Below are positions 43,569-52,681 of a DNA stretch of 64,000 bases, piece by piece (the first letter of the stretch is position 1; the number at the start of each line of letters is the position of its first letter). The position numbers were made by a program, and so were the translations under genes. The notes below the pieces were generated by a model that was given only the letters and a program-made list of their open reading frames with translations, searched no databases and was not told the DNA's origin. This stretch comes from Ancylothrix sp. D3o (lineage in GTDB: Bacteria > Cyanobacteriota > Cyanobacteriia > Cyanobacteriales > Oscillatoriaceae). The stretch is from the NCBI RefSeq assembly GCF_025370775.1, contig NZ_JAMXEX010000009.1:159649-223648 (forward strand), written 5' to 3'.

Positions 43569-43952
43569 GTGACTCAGCGCAGCACAAACACATTTCAATT
43601 TAACCTTTCTGGAGTAAGCAACTGGCTGACTTTGTTGGCGATTGTGTGGTTAGTAGCAACATTTGGTTTAGGCTGGTTGGTAAATTCCTTGTTAATTTTA
43701 TTAGGATTGGCCTTGTTTGTACCAGCCGTAGCATTTTTTGGACTGCGGTGGTGGTTAAATCGAAATTTAATACAAGCTGAATGTCCTGTTTGCAGCTATG
43801 AAATGTCTGCCTTAAACCAAACTCAACTACAATGTGCCAATTGTGGAGAACCGCTGCAAGCAGTCAACGGACAATTAGAACGTTTAACACCCCCAGGCAC
43901 TATAGATGTAAAAGCCGTTGACATTTCGGCAGCACAATTAGAAGACAAATAA
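43569..43952 (+). CDS. Membrane protein with C-terminal zinc ribbon
   Basis: The protein has 127 residues from a GTG with an aggag ribosome binding site ~9 bases upstream. Two membrane helices (LLAIVWLVATFGLGWLVN and LLILLGLALFVPAVAFFGL) are followed by a CPVC...CANC zinc-ribbon pair (~73-95). Zinc-ribbon membrane proteins of this kind are frequent and uncharacterised in cyanobacteria. The gene starts 48 bases after the glycosyltransferase stop on the same strand and could be co-transcribed. Confidence 0.65.
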   Translation: MTQRSTNTFQFNLSGVSNWLTLLAIVWLVATFGLGWLVNSLLILLGLALFVPAVAFFGLRWWLNRNLIQAECPVCSYEMSALNQTQLQCANCGEPLQAVNGQLERLTPPGTIDVKAVDISAAQLEDK

Positions 43953-43992
43953 ACTGTAGATTCCAACCACACCCCTAACGATCAAACCCTAA

Positions 43993-44030
43993 ACCCATCT
44001 GCGTTAATCTGCGTTAATCTGCGGTTAAAA
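43993..44030. repeat. 'ATCTGCGTTA' short tandem repeat
   Basis: Three copies of atctgcgtta-like decamers; same family as 31981-32016. Confidence 0.7.
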
Positions 44031-44048
44031 AAAATCAACCCCAATCGC

Positions 44049-44462
44049 TCAAGGATTTTTCGTTACCGACAAACTAAACGGATGCTGACCACCGGCCCGA
44101 TCTCCCACATAAATGTTATAAGTTCCGGGTATCCACAACCCTGAAATTTCTGGTTGGGCTAAACCACAAAACCGGCCCGTCGGCCCTTCTATTAAAAGCG
44201 TTGGCTGACCGGCTCCTTGAACGGAAAAACGTAAATAAGTAAATTGCTCTGTTAATTGAAGTTGCAAATTAGGTGCAGCAGAGATTGAACCGCAGTCACC
44301 GCTGTTTTTTCCACCGCCAGAGGTGCCGGTGGTGATGGGTTTGGGGTCGGGGTTAAAACCGGGGGCTAAAATGACTTGTGCTTGAGCAATAACGCTGCTG
44401 AGTGCACCCCATATTAGGCCGGTTGCGGCGCTGATAAGGATTGTGCGGGTTAATTTTTTCAT
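44049..44462 (-). CDS. Secreted hypothetical protein
   Basis: The protein has 137 residues from MKKLTRTILISAATGLIWG; a GTG four codons upstream is possible. A signal peptide is followed by cleavage near AQAQ. A Gly/Thr-rich linker leads to a small beta-rich domain with two Cys (SGDCGSISAAPN and GRFCGLAQPE) likely to form a disulfide. The C-terminal part (PGTYNIYVGDRAGGQHPFSL) resembles bacterial pre-peptidase-like beta domains. Function unknown. Confidence 0.55.
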   Translation of the reverse strand: MKKLTRTILISAATGLIWGALSSVIAQAQVILAPGFNPDPKPITTGTSGGGKNSGDCGSISAAPNLQLQLTEQFTYLRFSVQGAGQPTLLIEGPTGRFCGLAQPEISGLWIPGTYNIYVGDRAGGQHPFSLSVTKNP

Positions 44463-44846
44463 AGTTTGCGTCACAATGCTAGATATTTATTATTTATCTG
44501 ACGAGAGGGGGGAAAACCCGGTTCCGATGCCATATGGAGGCGATTTTTTTTCACGCAGAAGAACCGGAGAGAGCTTTTTGTGGGATGGAAAGATTAAACA
44601 AGTTAAAATAGCGGTGCTGGATTTAAAAATAAGGCTAAGGCTATGAATTATTTTACTAATTTCGAGGGGGTATTGTCCCCTATGCAAGCCTTATCGCGTC
44701 ACTTGTTAAAGTGGTACAAAAGGTTAGCTATTTTTGAAGATGGGGCGGTTATTATAGTTTGCATAGAAAAGCGCTAAATTGCAAATCGCTTTTTATTGGT
44801 TAGCTATTTTATTTAAAATAACGAGTAATTACCTGTAAATCCTCTG
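44463..44846. other. Intergenic gap upstream of the RDD-pentapeptide gene
   Basis: This 384-base stretch lies between divergent genes. It contains a short hairpin (aggggg...cccct near 44664-44681) and is AT-rich nearest the next gene. I see no convincing coding region or known RNA. Confidence 0.5.
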
Positions 44847-46994
44847 ATGGCAAGTTCTAGTGTTCCTTTCGGTATTGAGCGGTTAAAACAAGTGTGGCCC
44901 TCTAAAACAAATGCTTTGCCCCTGTTGACGCGACGTTGCGGTGCTTGGGCTGCGGAAGTTTCTATTATTTTGGCAAGTGCGCTGATTCCTTTTGGTTGTG
45001 GTTTGTATGCTCAGTCTCACTTATCTGAGAAAGCGGTACCACTGAATCCAATTTTGTCGGCAACTCAGGTGGGGGTGGCGAAAAGTTTGGCCCTTCCTTT
45101 GCGGGAAACAAAGCAAAAGGTTTCGCCTTTAACTAATTTGTTTTGGACAGGGGCCCTTGTGATGCCTTGGGTTGTTGCCGGTTGGCAGCTTTATTTGTTG
45201 GCGAAAACCGGCAAAACTCTCCCGAAACGTTGGTTTAATTTGCAGGTGGTGACGGCTTCGGGTGAGGCGCCGGGTTTTAGTAAAGCTTTGTTGCGTGAGG
45301 GTAGTCGCTGGGGTTTGCCGGTGGGGGTTGGTTATACAATTTGGCGTTATGGTGGGGCGGTGCCAGATTTGGGGATTTTGACCGGCTTGGTGGCGGTGTT
45401 GATTGTGGCGGATGGGGTTTATGGGTTATTTTTCCGCCACCGCTGTACTTTCCATGACCGGCTGGCGGGGACTTTTGTTCAGGAGGCTGATTCTATTTTG
45501 CCGGCGTTTAGACAATTTGATGCGCCGCGTGGGGAATCTCAGTGGAATGAGGCTGATGAGGATGAGGCGATTGCTGCTTTGGTGGTGAGTGAAAAAAGTC
45601 AGTGGTCTAAACCTGGGTTTTGGTTTTGGGTTCGCCGCCATCCGGGTGTGGCGATTTTGATTGGCGGTGTTTCGGTTTTGGGGTCGATTTTGCTGACGTT
45701 TGTGGGGACTCAGGTTTATATTCAAGGTCAGGAAAATTTGCGGGCCGGTAAAAGGCAGGAAAATGAGCGTTTTTTACAGTTAGTTAATAAGTTTGCAAGT
45801 GATGAAAGACGCGGGGCTATTTTGGCGTTGGCAACGCTTCAAAGTCCTGATGCGGAGGTGATGGTTTTAGCGGATTTGTTGAGTTTAGAAAGTGACGCGC
45901 AACAGTTAGAGGCTATTTCTCAGGCTTTGGTTAGTGCGGGGCCGAAGTCTTTGCCTTATTTACACCGGCTGAATTTATCGCTGCGGAATGATTTGGATGG
46001 CGTGCGCTATGGGGGATCTAAGCAGGAAAAAAGAACTGTGGCTTTGCGTTTGCGGACGACTCAGCGGGCGATTTCTAAGATTTTGATGCTTTATAATGAT
46101 CGTGTTCATGGGGCGGATTTGAGCCGCACAAATTTGGGGCAAATGAGTGAGCCGGCTCGGTTTAATTTGGTGTTGGATAAGTTGGATTTGTCGGGGATTG
46201 TTTTAAAAGGGGCGATTCTTTCTGGGGGTAGTTTTCAGGAGGCTCGTTTTTCTGGGCCGGGTGAGGATAATTTGTTTGGTACTTTTGATGATCAGTTTGC
46301 TGATTTGAGTGGGGCGGAGTTGAAGGAGGCGAATTTGTCTCGTGCTTTGCTGGCGGGGGTTTTGTTGAATAATACAAGTTTGATTCGGGCTAATTTGGCG
46401 AAGGCTAATTTGGCGAAGGCTAATTTAAGTGGGGCGAATTTAAGTAGTGCGGTTTTGATGGGGGCTTCTTTGCGAGAGGCTGTGTTAAAAAATGCTCGTT
46501 TGACGGGGGCTGATTTACAGGATGCTTCGTTGGTTGGGGCGAATTTAGTGGGTGCTCGTTTGGCTGAGGTTAAGGCGGCTGGGGCGAGTTTTAAGGGTGG
46601 GAATTTAAGTCAAACTGAGTGGAAGGGTGCGGATTTAAGGAAGGTTGTTTTGAGTGGGGGTAATTTAGAGTATGCTGATTTTTCTTCGGCTTCGCTTGAG
46701 GGGGCGTTTTTGCGGGGTGCGATGTTGAGATATGCGAGTTTTCGGGATGCGAATTTGGTGGGGGTTGATTTGCGGGGGGCTAATTTGCTGGGGGCTGATT
46801 TTCAGGGGGCGCTTTTTGTTGAGGAGGAGGTGAAGAAGCCGGATCAATTTATCCAAAAGGTGGGTAGTGGTTCGCCTTCTTTGGGTTTGCAGGGGGTGGA
46901 TTTTTCTAAGGCGAAAAATTTGAATGTTAAGCAGTTGAGTTATATTTGTGAGCAGGGGGGTTTGCATCCGAAATGTGGGTTTATGGGCCGGTAA
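44847..46994 (+). CDS. RDD-domain/pentapeptide-repeat fusion membrane protein
   Basis: A 715-residue protein. Residues ~25-215 form an RDD-type membrane domain with hydrophobic segments (AEVSIILASALIPFGCG, FWTGALVMPWVVAGWQLYLL) and the ending FRHRCTFHDRLAGTFV. A further helix is at ~270-290. Residues ~300-390 look like a HEAT-type helical region (ILALATLQSPDAEVMVLADL). Pentapeptide repeats fill ~425-660 (A(D/N)LXX units such as ANLAKANLAKANLSGANLSS). It ends with two Cys. The combination is a cyanobacterial architecture; RDD proteins may transport ions or anchor, and pentapeptide helices are interaction surfaces. Function unknown. Confidence 0.75.
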   Translation: MASSSVPFGIERLKQVWPSKTNALPLLTRRCGAWAAEVSIILASALIPFGCGLYAQSHLSEKAVPLNPILSATQVGVAKSLALPLRETKQKVSPLTNLFWTGALVMPWVVAGWQLYLLAKTGKTLPKRWFNLQVVTASGEAPGFSKALLREGSRWGLPVGVGYTIWRYGGAVPDLGILTGLVAVLIVADGVYGLFFRHRCTFHDRLAGTFVQEADSILPAFRQFDAPRGESQWNEADEDEAIAALVVSEKSQWSKPGFWFWVRRHPGVAILIGGVSVLGSILLTFVGTQVYIQGQENLRAGKRQENERFLQLVNKFASDERRGAILALATLQSPDAEVMVLADLLSLESDAQQLEAISQALVSAGPKSLPYLHRLNLSLRNDLDGVRYGGSKQEKRTVALRLRTTQRAISKILMLYNDRVHGADLSRTNLGQMSEPARFNLVLDKLDLSGIVLKGAILSGGSFQEARFSGPGEDNLFGTFDDQFADLSGAELKEANLSRALLAGVLLNNTSLIRANLAKANLAKANLSGANLSSAVLMGASLREAVLKNARLTGADLQDASLVGANLVGARLAEVKAAGASFKGGNLSQTEWKGADLRKVVLSGGNLEYADFSSASLEGAFLRGAMLRYASFRDANLVGVDLRGANLLGADFQGALFVEEEVKKPDQFIQKVGSGSPSLGLQGVDFSKAKNLNVKQLSYICEQGGLHPKCGFMGR

Positions 46995-47003
46995 ATTACA
47001 ATT

Positions 47004-47028
47004 AAACGCCCTCTGGGGGTGTTTTATT
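47004..47028 (+). terminator. Terminator of the RDD-pentapeptide gene
   Basis: The stem aaacgccc/gggtgttt (one G-T pair) with a short loop, running into ttttatt, 10 bases after the stop codon. Confidence 0.65.
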
Positions 47029-47080
47029 AAGATCATACTAGATACGATTTTTATAGGGTCTTTTTGTTGGGGGATTTTTT

Positions 47081-47138
47081 AACCGCAGATGTTCGCAGAT
47101 GTTCGCAGATGTATGGCAGGCAAGATGCCTGCTCCACA
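47081..47138. repeat. Compound repeat: 'CGCAGATGTT' tandem plus GCAGGC palindrome
   Basis: Three decamers (cgcagatgtt-like) abut the palindrome ggcaggcaagatgcctgctc. Two dispersed repeat families meet here. Confidence 0.7.
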
Positions 47139-47281
47139 GATAGGTTATTTTTTAAAGCGGTTTTGGTAGAAGTTATAAAGTTTTTTTACTCCACAATATC
47201 TTTCTGCAATCCCTAAAAAATCACCGGCCTTAAGTTAAAATTAACCAAATCGCAAAATAGCAGGCAAGTGAGGAGTATAAA

Positions 47282-47791
47282 ATGGAACATCTAAAAAAGT
47301 TGGTATGGGGAATGAGTTTACTCACAGCCTCAACAACAGCAGCATTGACTTTTAATGCTGGATTCGCCTACGCACAAGCCGCCTATGGTAGCTATGTCGG
47401 TGTCGGCGGATCGTTTGGTAGCGGTGGCGAAGATCGTCAAGGGCAAACCGCTGGCGTTATTGCCTTTCGTTATAAACTTTTAGAAGTACCGATTTCTTTA
47501 CGCGCACAAGCTTTTTTAAATGGCGATGGTGCGGCTATTGTTCCGACAGTTTCTTATGATATTCCTACTAATTGGCAAACCGATGCTTATGTGGGTGCTG
47601 GGGTTTCTATTGCGGGTGGTGATACGCCGGTGGGAAATAAGCCAAGTTTTGCCATTCAGCCTGGAATTGATTACTCTTTACCTAATAGCCGCCTAGTCTT
47701 TTTTGGGAATGCAATTATTGCTTTTGATGCTTATCGAGAACAAGGGGGTGCAGCATTTTCTTTACAAGGTGGTGTGGGGTTACGATTTTAA
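47282..47791 (+). CDS. Probable outer membrane beta-barrel protein
   Basis: The protein has 169 residues with a gaggag ribosome binding site. A signal peptide (LVWGMSLLTASTTAALTFNA) is cleaved near AYAQA. The mature part consists of alternating beta strands (YGSYVGVGGSFG, TDAYVGAGVSIAGG, LQGGVGLRF) and ends in Phe, the Bam-recognition signature of outer membrane barrels. About eight strands would fit the length. Role unknown, perhaps a small porin-like or OmpA-barrel protein. Confidence 0.6.
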   Translation: MEHLKKLVWGMSLLTASTTAALTFNAGFAYAQAAYGSYVGVGGSFGSGGEDRQGQTAGVIAFRYKLLEVPISLRAQAFLNGDGAAIVPTVSYDIPTNWQTDAYVGAGVSIAGGDTPVGNKPSFAIQPGIDYSLPNSRLVFFGNAIIAFDAYREQGGAAFSLQGGVGLRF

Positions 47792-47816
47792 GGGAAATGG
47801 TGGGCAATGTCCCACC

Positions 47817-48893
47817 CTACAAAGGTTTGATGTGAGCCGGTGGCCAGTATATTTTATACGCTTTTCCGATAATATTAGAGGCCGGTAAATATCCCCAAAC
47901 GTGCGAATCAAAGCTATCATTCCGGTTATCTCCTAAGACAAAATAAAAGCCGCTTGGTATCACTTCGGGCCCCCATTCATAAAGGGGAGGTGCTGCAATA
48001 TAAGGTTCATCTAAAGGAATGCTATTTAGAGATACAATGCCTTTTTTTATTTCAATAACTTCCCCTGGTTTTCCGATAGTCCTTTTAATAAATAAAGTGT
48101 CTGCCGGCACATCTTTGTTTTGGGCTGCTTTCGGTGCCTGAAAAACAATTAAATCACCTTTTTGGGGAATAAAATTGCTAGATTTATCGACAAAAATGCC
48201 ATCCCCAATTTGCAAAGTAGGCAGCATTGAATCACTGGGAATACTGAACTTTTGAACTTTGCTTTCGATCCAGGCCGGTAAATAAGTAGTGATAATTCTT
48301 AGAATTAAAACCAAAACCACAAAAAAAATAATCAAATGTTTATAATGGCGGGGTTTGCGGTCAACAATTAAGTAAGAATGATAAGAAGCAAGCGCATATA
48401 ACACCGGCGGAACTAAAAGCAATTGACGATAGAAAACGGCCAAATTTGCAAACAAAACAATCCCTGATAACAAAATCCCAGCCATCACAGCTTTTTCCAA
48501 ATATAAATGCCCCAAACCTGGTAAAATCTGCGAAAGAAACACCGCTAACCAAGGATCTTTTGGGCTAGATTTTGATTTAACTTTTTTAGGGTAAGGTGTC
48601 GCATTTTGCCCCCTTTTTTTTCCGCTAATGCAATGATAAGCATCAACCAAATTCCATAAATATCCCCCAACTCCCGCACCTAAACCCGCCATTCCTAAAA
48701 GAGTATTTCCCCGCGCCGCAAAAATCGACCAAACAGAAAACGCTATTAAACTTGTTAAACTGATTAAAATTACACTTCCTTTTAAAATTTTTCCGGCATA
48801 AATTTGGCCTGAGCCTGGCAAAACCAAAGACAAATTTACCGCTAACCAAGGCTCTTTTATACGGGAAGATGCAGGCTGATAGATAGTTTGCAA
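47817..48893 (-). CDS. lepB: Signal peptidase I with duplicated N-terminal membrane module
   Basis: The protein has 358 residues, much longer than the ~190-200 of typical cyanobacterial LepB. The N-terminal ~185 residues contain two copies of a module starting EPWLAVNLSLVLPGSGQIY (~14-32) and DPWLAVFLSQILPGLGHLY (~113-131), each with hydrophobic helices. The catalytic domain follows: Ser in IPSDSMLPTLQIGD (~218-231), Lys in LFIKRTIGKPGE and box E GDNRNDSFDSHVWG. It cleaves signal peptides of exported proteins. The duplicated module resembles small TM2-like domains. Confidence 0.88.
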   Translation of the reverse strand: MQTIYQPASSRIKEPWLAVNLSLVLPGSGQIYAGKILKGSVILISLTSLIAFSVWSIFAARGNTLLGMAGLGAGVGGYLWNLVDAYHCISGKKRGQNATPYPKKVKSKSSPKDPWLAVFLSQILPGLGHLYLEKAVMAGILLSGIVLFANLAVFYRQLLLVPPVLYALASYHSYLIVDRKPRHYKHLIIFFVVLVLILRIITTYLPAWIESKVQKFSIPSDSMLPTLQIGDGIFVDKSSNFIPQKGDLIVFQAPKAAQNKDVPADTLFIKRTIGKPGEVIEIKKGIVSLNSIPLDEPYIAAPPLYEWGPEVIPSGFYFVLGDNRNDSFDSHVWGYLPASNIIGKAYKIYWPPAHIKPL

Positions 48894-48980
48894 AACCTTA
48901 CCTCCTTCACCCCTCTATTCAAAAAAAGAGGGGAATTTATCAATCTTTTGCCTCAACAAATACGGCCTATTTAATTTAAC

Positions 48981-49760
48981 TTATTTAGGCGGATGCCGGT
49001 GAACAAGAAGCGCGCTTGCTTGATCATTTGGTACTACCAAAACCTCGCTAATATTCACATGAGCAGGTCGGGTTACACAGAAAAATACCACATCCGCCAC
49101 ATCATCCCCCGTCAAAGGAGTTAAGTCTTGATAAACCTTTTTGGCGCGGTCAGTATCTCCATGAAATCGCACAATACTGAACTCAGTTTCCACTAACCCC
49201 GGTTCAATTTCCGTCACCCGAATAGGAGTACCAAGTAAATCTTGTTTTAGTCCTTCTGAAATTGCCCGCACAGCCGCTTTTGAGGCACAATAAACACTCC
49301 CCCCCGGATAAGCAGCACGACCGGCAATAGAGCCAATATTCACGACATGACCGCTACCTCTTTTTACCATCCCAGGAACAACTGTTCGAGTTACATAAAG
49401 CAACCCTTTAACATTCGTATCAATCATCTCTTGCCAATCTGGGATCGAGCCTTCATGGAGTTTTTCTAGCCCCCGACTTAACCCAGCATTGTTAATCAAA
49501 ATCTCGATATTTTGCCAATTTTCAGGAAGATTTGAAAACACCTGCTCGACTTGTTGTAAATCTCGCACATCAAGCGAAATAAGATACGTTTCACAGCCGT
49601 ATTCTTTGCGGAGTTCCTTAGCAAATTCTTCCAGCTTGTCATATCTTCTAGCGGCTAAAATTAACCTCGCACCGGCCCCCGCAAACACCCGCGCACAGGC
49701 AGAACCTATGCCACTTGATGCGCCGGTGATTAGCACAATTTTGTCTTTAACAGAAATCAT
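48981..49760 (-). CDS. Short-chain dehydrogenase/reductase
   Basis: A 259-residue classical SDR. Cofactor motif TGASSGIGSACA (~13-24), NNAGLSRG, catalytic Ser in NIGSIAGRAAYPGG and Tyr/Lys in YCASK. It is closest in style to YdfG-type 3-hydroxy acid/serine dehydrogenases using NADP(H). The substrate cannot be assigned. Downstream of the NTF2-like gene on the same strand (36-base gap), so perhaps co-transcribed. Confidence 0.9.
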   Translation of the reverse strand: MISVKDKIVLITGASSGIGSACARVFAGAGARLILAARRYDKLEEFAKELRKEYGCETYLISLDVRDLQQVEQVFSNLPENWQNIEILINNAGLSRGLEKLHEGSIPDWQEMIDTNVKGLLYVTRTVVPGMVKRGSGHVVNIGSIAGRAAYPGGSVYCASKAAVRAISEGLKQDLLGTPIRVTEIEPGLVETEFSIVRFHGDTDRAKKVYQDLTPLTGDDVADVVFFCVTRPAHVNISEVLVVPNDQASALLVHRHPPK

Positions 49761-49796
49761 TTCACTCCTTTTAAATTATCCCCAAAAACTTAACCC

Positions 49797-50585
49797 TTAT
49801 TTACCCATATTCACCCGCTGAGTAACAGCAGTCATACCATCTTTTCGCACAACAATTGCTGAAAGCCATCGCGGTTGATTTTCTGCCGGCGCGCTACCAA
49901 TCTTAAATAAACCTCCAGCTTGTAAAATTTCTAATTCAAAGGGAGTTGGTGTTAAATAAGTCTCAGCTTTCACCGGCTCTTCTAACGCGCTACCCAAAAG
50001 TAAATCCGTCTCCAGAGGTTCTTGCACAACCGCATCAAAACTATATTCCTGACCGGCCTTAATTTGCGCCGGCAATTTAATGTCTAACGTCGGAGGTTTT
50101 GCGCCGGTAGTCACTTGAGAACGTTCAGTTAAAATTTCTTGCTGAACAATTTTTTCCTGCTCATAACGCTGACGAGAACGTAAAGTAGCATTCAAAGTAA
50201 ACTCTCGGCCATTATTCGACTGCTTGCCAACAATTTGAGTAATTGTTTCCGCAACAATTGTCTTGCCATCAACTTGCCAAGATTGCAACTCCGTACGATA
50301 GCTAATTTGCGGATAACGCTTCCAAAATTCCACCAAAGCATTTTGCAGATTATCACGAGTTAAACCGTCACTGTGGCTAAAACTTTGACTATAAAAATCC
50401 ATCACCGCATTAATATCTTGCCGGTTAGCAGCGCTATCAATTTTAGTCAAAATAGCCTTAAGCTCAGGAGGTGCAGTATCCGGCGTCGCGGCCATCGCAC
50501 CGGCACACCATAGCACAAACCCCAGCACAGCACCGAGTCCAGACATTTGAGAAAAACAGAAACGAGATTGAGATTGACGCATCAT
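49797..50585 (-). CDS. Exported NTF2/SnoaL-like protein
   Basis: The protein has 263 residues when started at the ATG at 50585 (MMRQSQSRFCFSQ); the longer ORF adds 13 residues. A hydrophobic N-terminus (MSGLGAVLGFVLWCAGAMAA) is a likely signal peptide. Residues ~45-165 resemble an NTF2-like fold (ILTKIDSAANRQDINAVMDF, YSQSFSHSDGLTRDNLQNAL). A beta-rich C-terminal domain follows (KAGQEYSFDAVVQEPL). Function unknown; conserved in cyanobacteria to my memory. Confidence 0.65.
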   Translation of the reverse strand: MMRQSQSRFCFSQMSGLGAVLGFVLWCAGAMAATPDTAPPELKAILTKIDSAANRQDINAVMDFYSQSFSHSDGLTRDNLQNALVEFWKRYPQISYRTELQSWQVDGKTIVAETITQIVGKQSNNGREFTLNATLRSRQRYEQEKIVQQEILTERSQVTTGAKPPTLDIKLPAQIKAGQEYSFDAVVQEPLETDLLLGSALEEPVKAETYLTPTPFELEILQAGGLFKIGSAPAENQPRWLSAIVVRKDGMTAVTQRVNMGK

Positions 50586-50751
50586 GGTGGTAATTTGAAT
50601 AATTGGCAGACAAAGCGCAGCCAACTTATATCTTAGAATTTAGATTTTAAATTGGCGAATACAGAAAAAATCTCTTTTTTCCAACAAACTCTCTTCCCAG
50701 CCTCCACATCTGCTCCGCTAACATCTGCGATTAAAACTCCAAAACCTCACA

Positions 50752-51813
50752 ATGACTACCCAACCCAAAAAACTCCTAATCGCCGCCAGCGGCACCGGCG
50801 GGCACTTATTCCCAGCACTTGCAGTAGCCGAACAACTCCAAGATTGTGAGATACAATGGCTAGGAGTCCCCGACCGGCTCGAAACCCAATTAGTGCCCAA
50901 ACAATACCCCCTGCATAGTGTCCCCGTCGAAGGCTTCCAAACAAAAGGGCTCGGAACCGTAAAAGTTTTTGCCAAACTTGTCAGTTCGGTATTTACCGTG
51001 CGCCGGCTCCTCAAAAAAGGCAAATTTGACGGCGTTTTCACCACCGGCGGATATATCGCAGCCCCCGCCATTTTAGCAGCGCGTTCTCTCGGATTACCGG
51101 CCATTCTCCACGACTCCAACGCCTTACCCGGAAAAGTAACGCGCTGGTTTAGCAACTTTTGCACCGTAGTCGCCCTTGGCTTTGAAGCCGCATCCGCCTA
51201 TTTACCTCGTGTAAAAACCCTTTATGTCGGCACGCCGGTGCGAAAACAATTTTTATCAGTCCAGAAATTAAATTTGCCGGTGCCGGACAATGTACCCCTA
51301 ATCGTCGTCACGGGTGGCTCACAAGGTGCTGTAGCATTAAATAAATTAGTGAGAGAATGTGCGCCGGCCTGGTTTGAGCAGGGAGCATGGATCGTTCACC
51401 AAACCGGCGAAAATGACCCCGATGCACAAAGTTTGCAACACCCGCAGTATATTTCGCTACCGTTGTATGACAATATGGCCGGTTTATTTGAGCGGGCAGA
51501 CTTGGCAATTTCGCGGGCCGGTGCCGGTACCTTAACAGAATTGGCAGCAACAGCCACACCGGCAATTTTAATCCCCTATCCCTTTGCCGCAGAAGATCAC
51601 CAAGCCTTTAATGCCGCCGTATTTGAACGTGCCGGTGCCGCTGTGATGTGCCGGCAACAGCAACTTACAGCCGAAAAATTGCAGAGTTTGGTTTTAGACT
51701 TGTTGAAATCGCCAGAGCGGTTGCAAGAAATGGCAGATAAGGCGCGTTCCTTAGCAGTTCCCAATAGTGCGAGCCGGTTGGCCGGTTTGGTAAGAGAATA
51801 TTTGGCCAATTAA
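50752..51813 (+). CDS. murG: UDP-GlcNAc:undecaprenyl-PP-MurNAc-pentapeptide GlcNAc transferase
   Basis: A 353-residue GT-B enzyme that makes lipid II. Lipid-binding G-loop motif ASGTGGHLFPALAVAEQL (~13-30), second loop TTGGYIAAPA, third loop VTGGSQGAVALN, and UDP-GlcNAc site AGAGTLTELAATATPAILIP (~257-276). It acts on the cytoplasmic face of the plasma membrane. No other mur genes adjoin, as is common in cyanobacteria. Confidence 0.96.
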   Translation: MTTQPKKLLIAASGTGGHLFPALAVAEQLQDCEIQWLGVPDRLETQLVPKQYPLHSVPVEGFQTKGLGTVKVFAKLVSSVFTVRRLLKKGKFDGVFTTGGYIAAPAILAARSLGLPAILHDSNALPGKVTRWFSNFCTVVALGFEAASAYLPRVKTLYVGTPVRKQFLSVQKLNLPVPDNVPLIVVTGGSQGAVALNKLVRECAPAWFEQGAWIVHQTGENDPDAQSLQHPQYISLPLYDNMAGLFERADLAISRAGAGTLTELAATATPAILIPYPFAAEDHQAFNAAVFERAGAAVMCRQQQLTAEKLQSLVLDLLKSPERLQEMADKARSLAVPNSASRLAGLVREYLAN

Positions 51814-52092
51814 TCAAAAATCGCCGGCTTTTTTAGGAAAATGAGAGAGGGCTGCCATAAACCTTTAAAAAACCTCTTTTTTTATCTTGATGCTTTTTTC
51901 TAAAAAAGAAGTTTTAGTAATCACAAAAACGCCTTTTAAAGACAAACGCAGGAAAGTCGAGAAACCAAGTTTTTGAGCAGTATGGCAACAAAATCAAATC
52001 GAGGATGCCTGATAGAAAAACCTAATTTCTAAGCATACGAGTGCGTTTGTCCTGATGCCGATCAATTTGCCCCAAATCCTTAATCCCTAAAT

Positions 52093-52287
52093 ATGTCACC
52101 GGCAGAATTTGAATATTTAATCAAAAAAACCGTCACCTATCTTGAATTTCACAGCGATGATTCCGCCAAAGAATTAACCGCCGAGTGGGGGAAAATCCTG
52201 GCAGAAATTCAGGCGATCAAAAAAAAGAAAGCCAGCAAAAAAGCCGGCCCTCACGCCCCAAAATTAACAGGAGAAAATAAAGATTAA
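52093..52287 (+). CDS. Small conserved hypothetical protein, 64 residues
   Basis: The sequence starts MSPAEFEYLIKKTVTYLEFH and ends in a Lys-rich tail (KKKKASKKAGPHAPKL). It is acidic/helical at the N-terminus and basic at the C-terminus. I recall no function. It is followed closely by the convergent ribbon-helix-helix gene. Confidence 0.5.
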   Translation: MSPAEFEYLIKKTVTYLEFHSDDSAKELTAEWGKILAEIQAIKKKKASKKAGPHAPKLTGENKD

Positions 52288-52345
52288 AATTCCCCCTCCC
52301 CGGCCAAAACTAAACATGGGGAGGAGGCAAATTAACAGAAAAAAC

Positions 52346-52681
52346 CTAACCGGCCAAACTTTCTAAACTCAAAGGCACCATATCGCCAGTCGTTGTAAAG
52401 CCTAATAACATTGGCTCTTGCGGTCGGATGAGCTTGCCGGTGAGTACACAATGCTCTTCTTTTTCCGCCGTCGCCGAAAACGAGGCCCGAATATCATTTC
52501 TCGAAAAATTAGATCGATAATCTCCAGACTTTTGCTGAACGTAATTCCAGAGAATATCTCGAATTAACGCCTGATATCCCTGGTTTCCAGACAATTCTTT
52601 AAGCTTTTCTTTGAGATCCCGCTCCAATCGAATGCTGGTAACTTCCATCTCGGTTGTAGAAGTACGAGTCAGGGTCTGCAT
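52346..52681 (-). CDS. Ribbon-helix-helix-like DNA-binding protein
   Basis: The protein has 111 residues. Residues ~13-50 (MEVTSIRLERDLKEKLKEL, then YQALIRDILWNYV) match a CopG/MetJ-type ribbon-helix-helix. The C-terminal half (HCVLTGKLIRPQEPMLLGFT) is a small extra domain seen in cyanobacterial homologues. Likely a transcriptional regulator or antitoxin-like protein. No toxin is adjacent. It shares its upstream region with the divergent orphan transcript unit at 52.7-53.1 kb. Confidence 0.65.
   Translation of the reverse strand: MQTLTRTSTTEMEVTSIRLERDLKEKLKELSGNQGYQALIRDILWNYVQQKSGDYRSNFSRNDIRASFSATAEKEEHCVLTGKLIRPQEPMLLGFTTTGDMVPLSLESLAG

Noticed and set aside
44443..44646. 67-residue plus-strand frame ahead of the RDD gene
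   Set aside because: It overlaps the signal peptide of the secreted protein in antisense and has no ribosome binding site or recognisable family.
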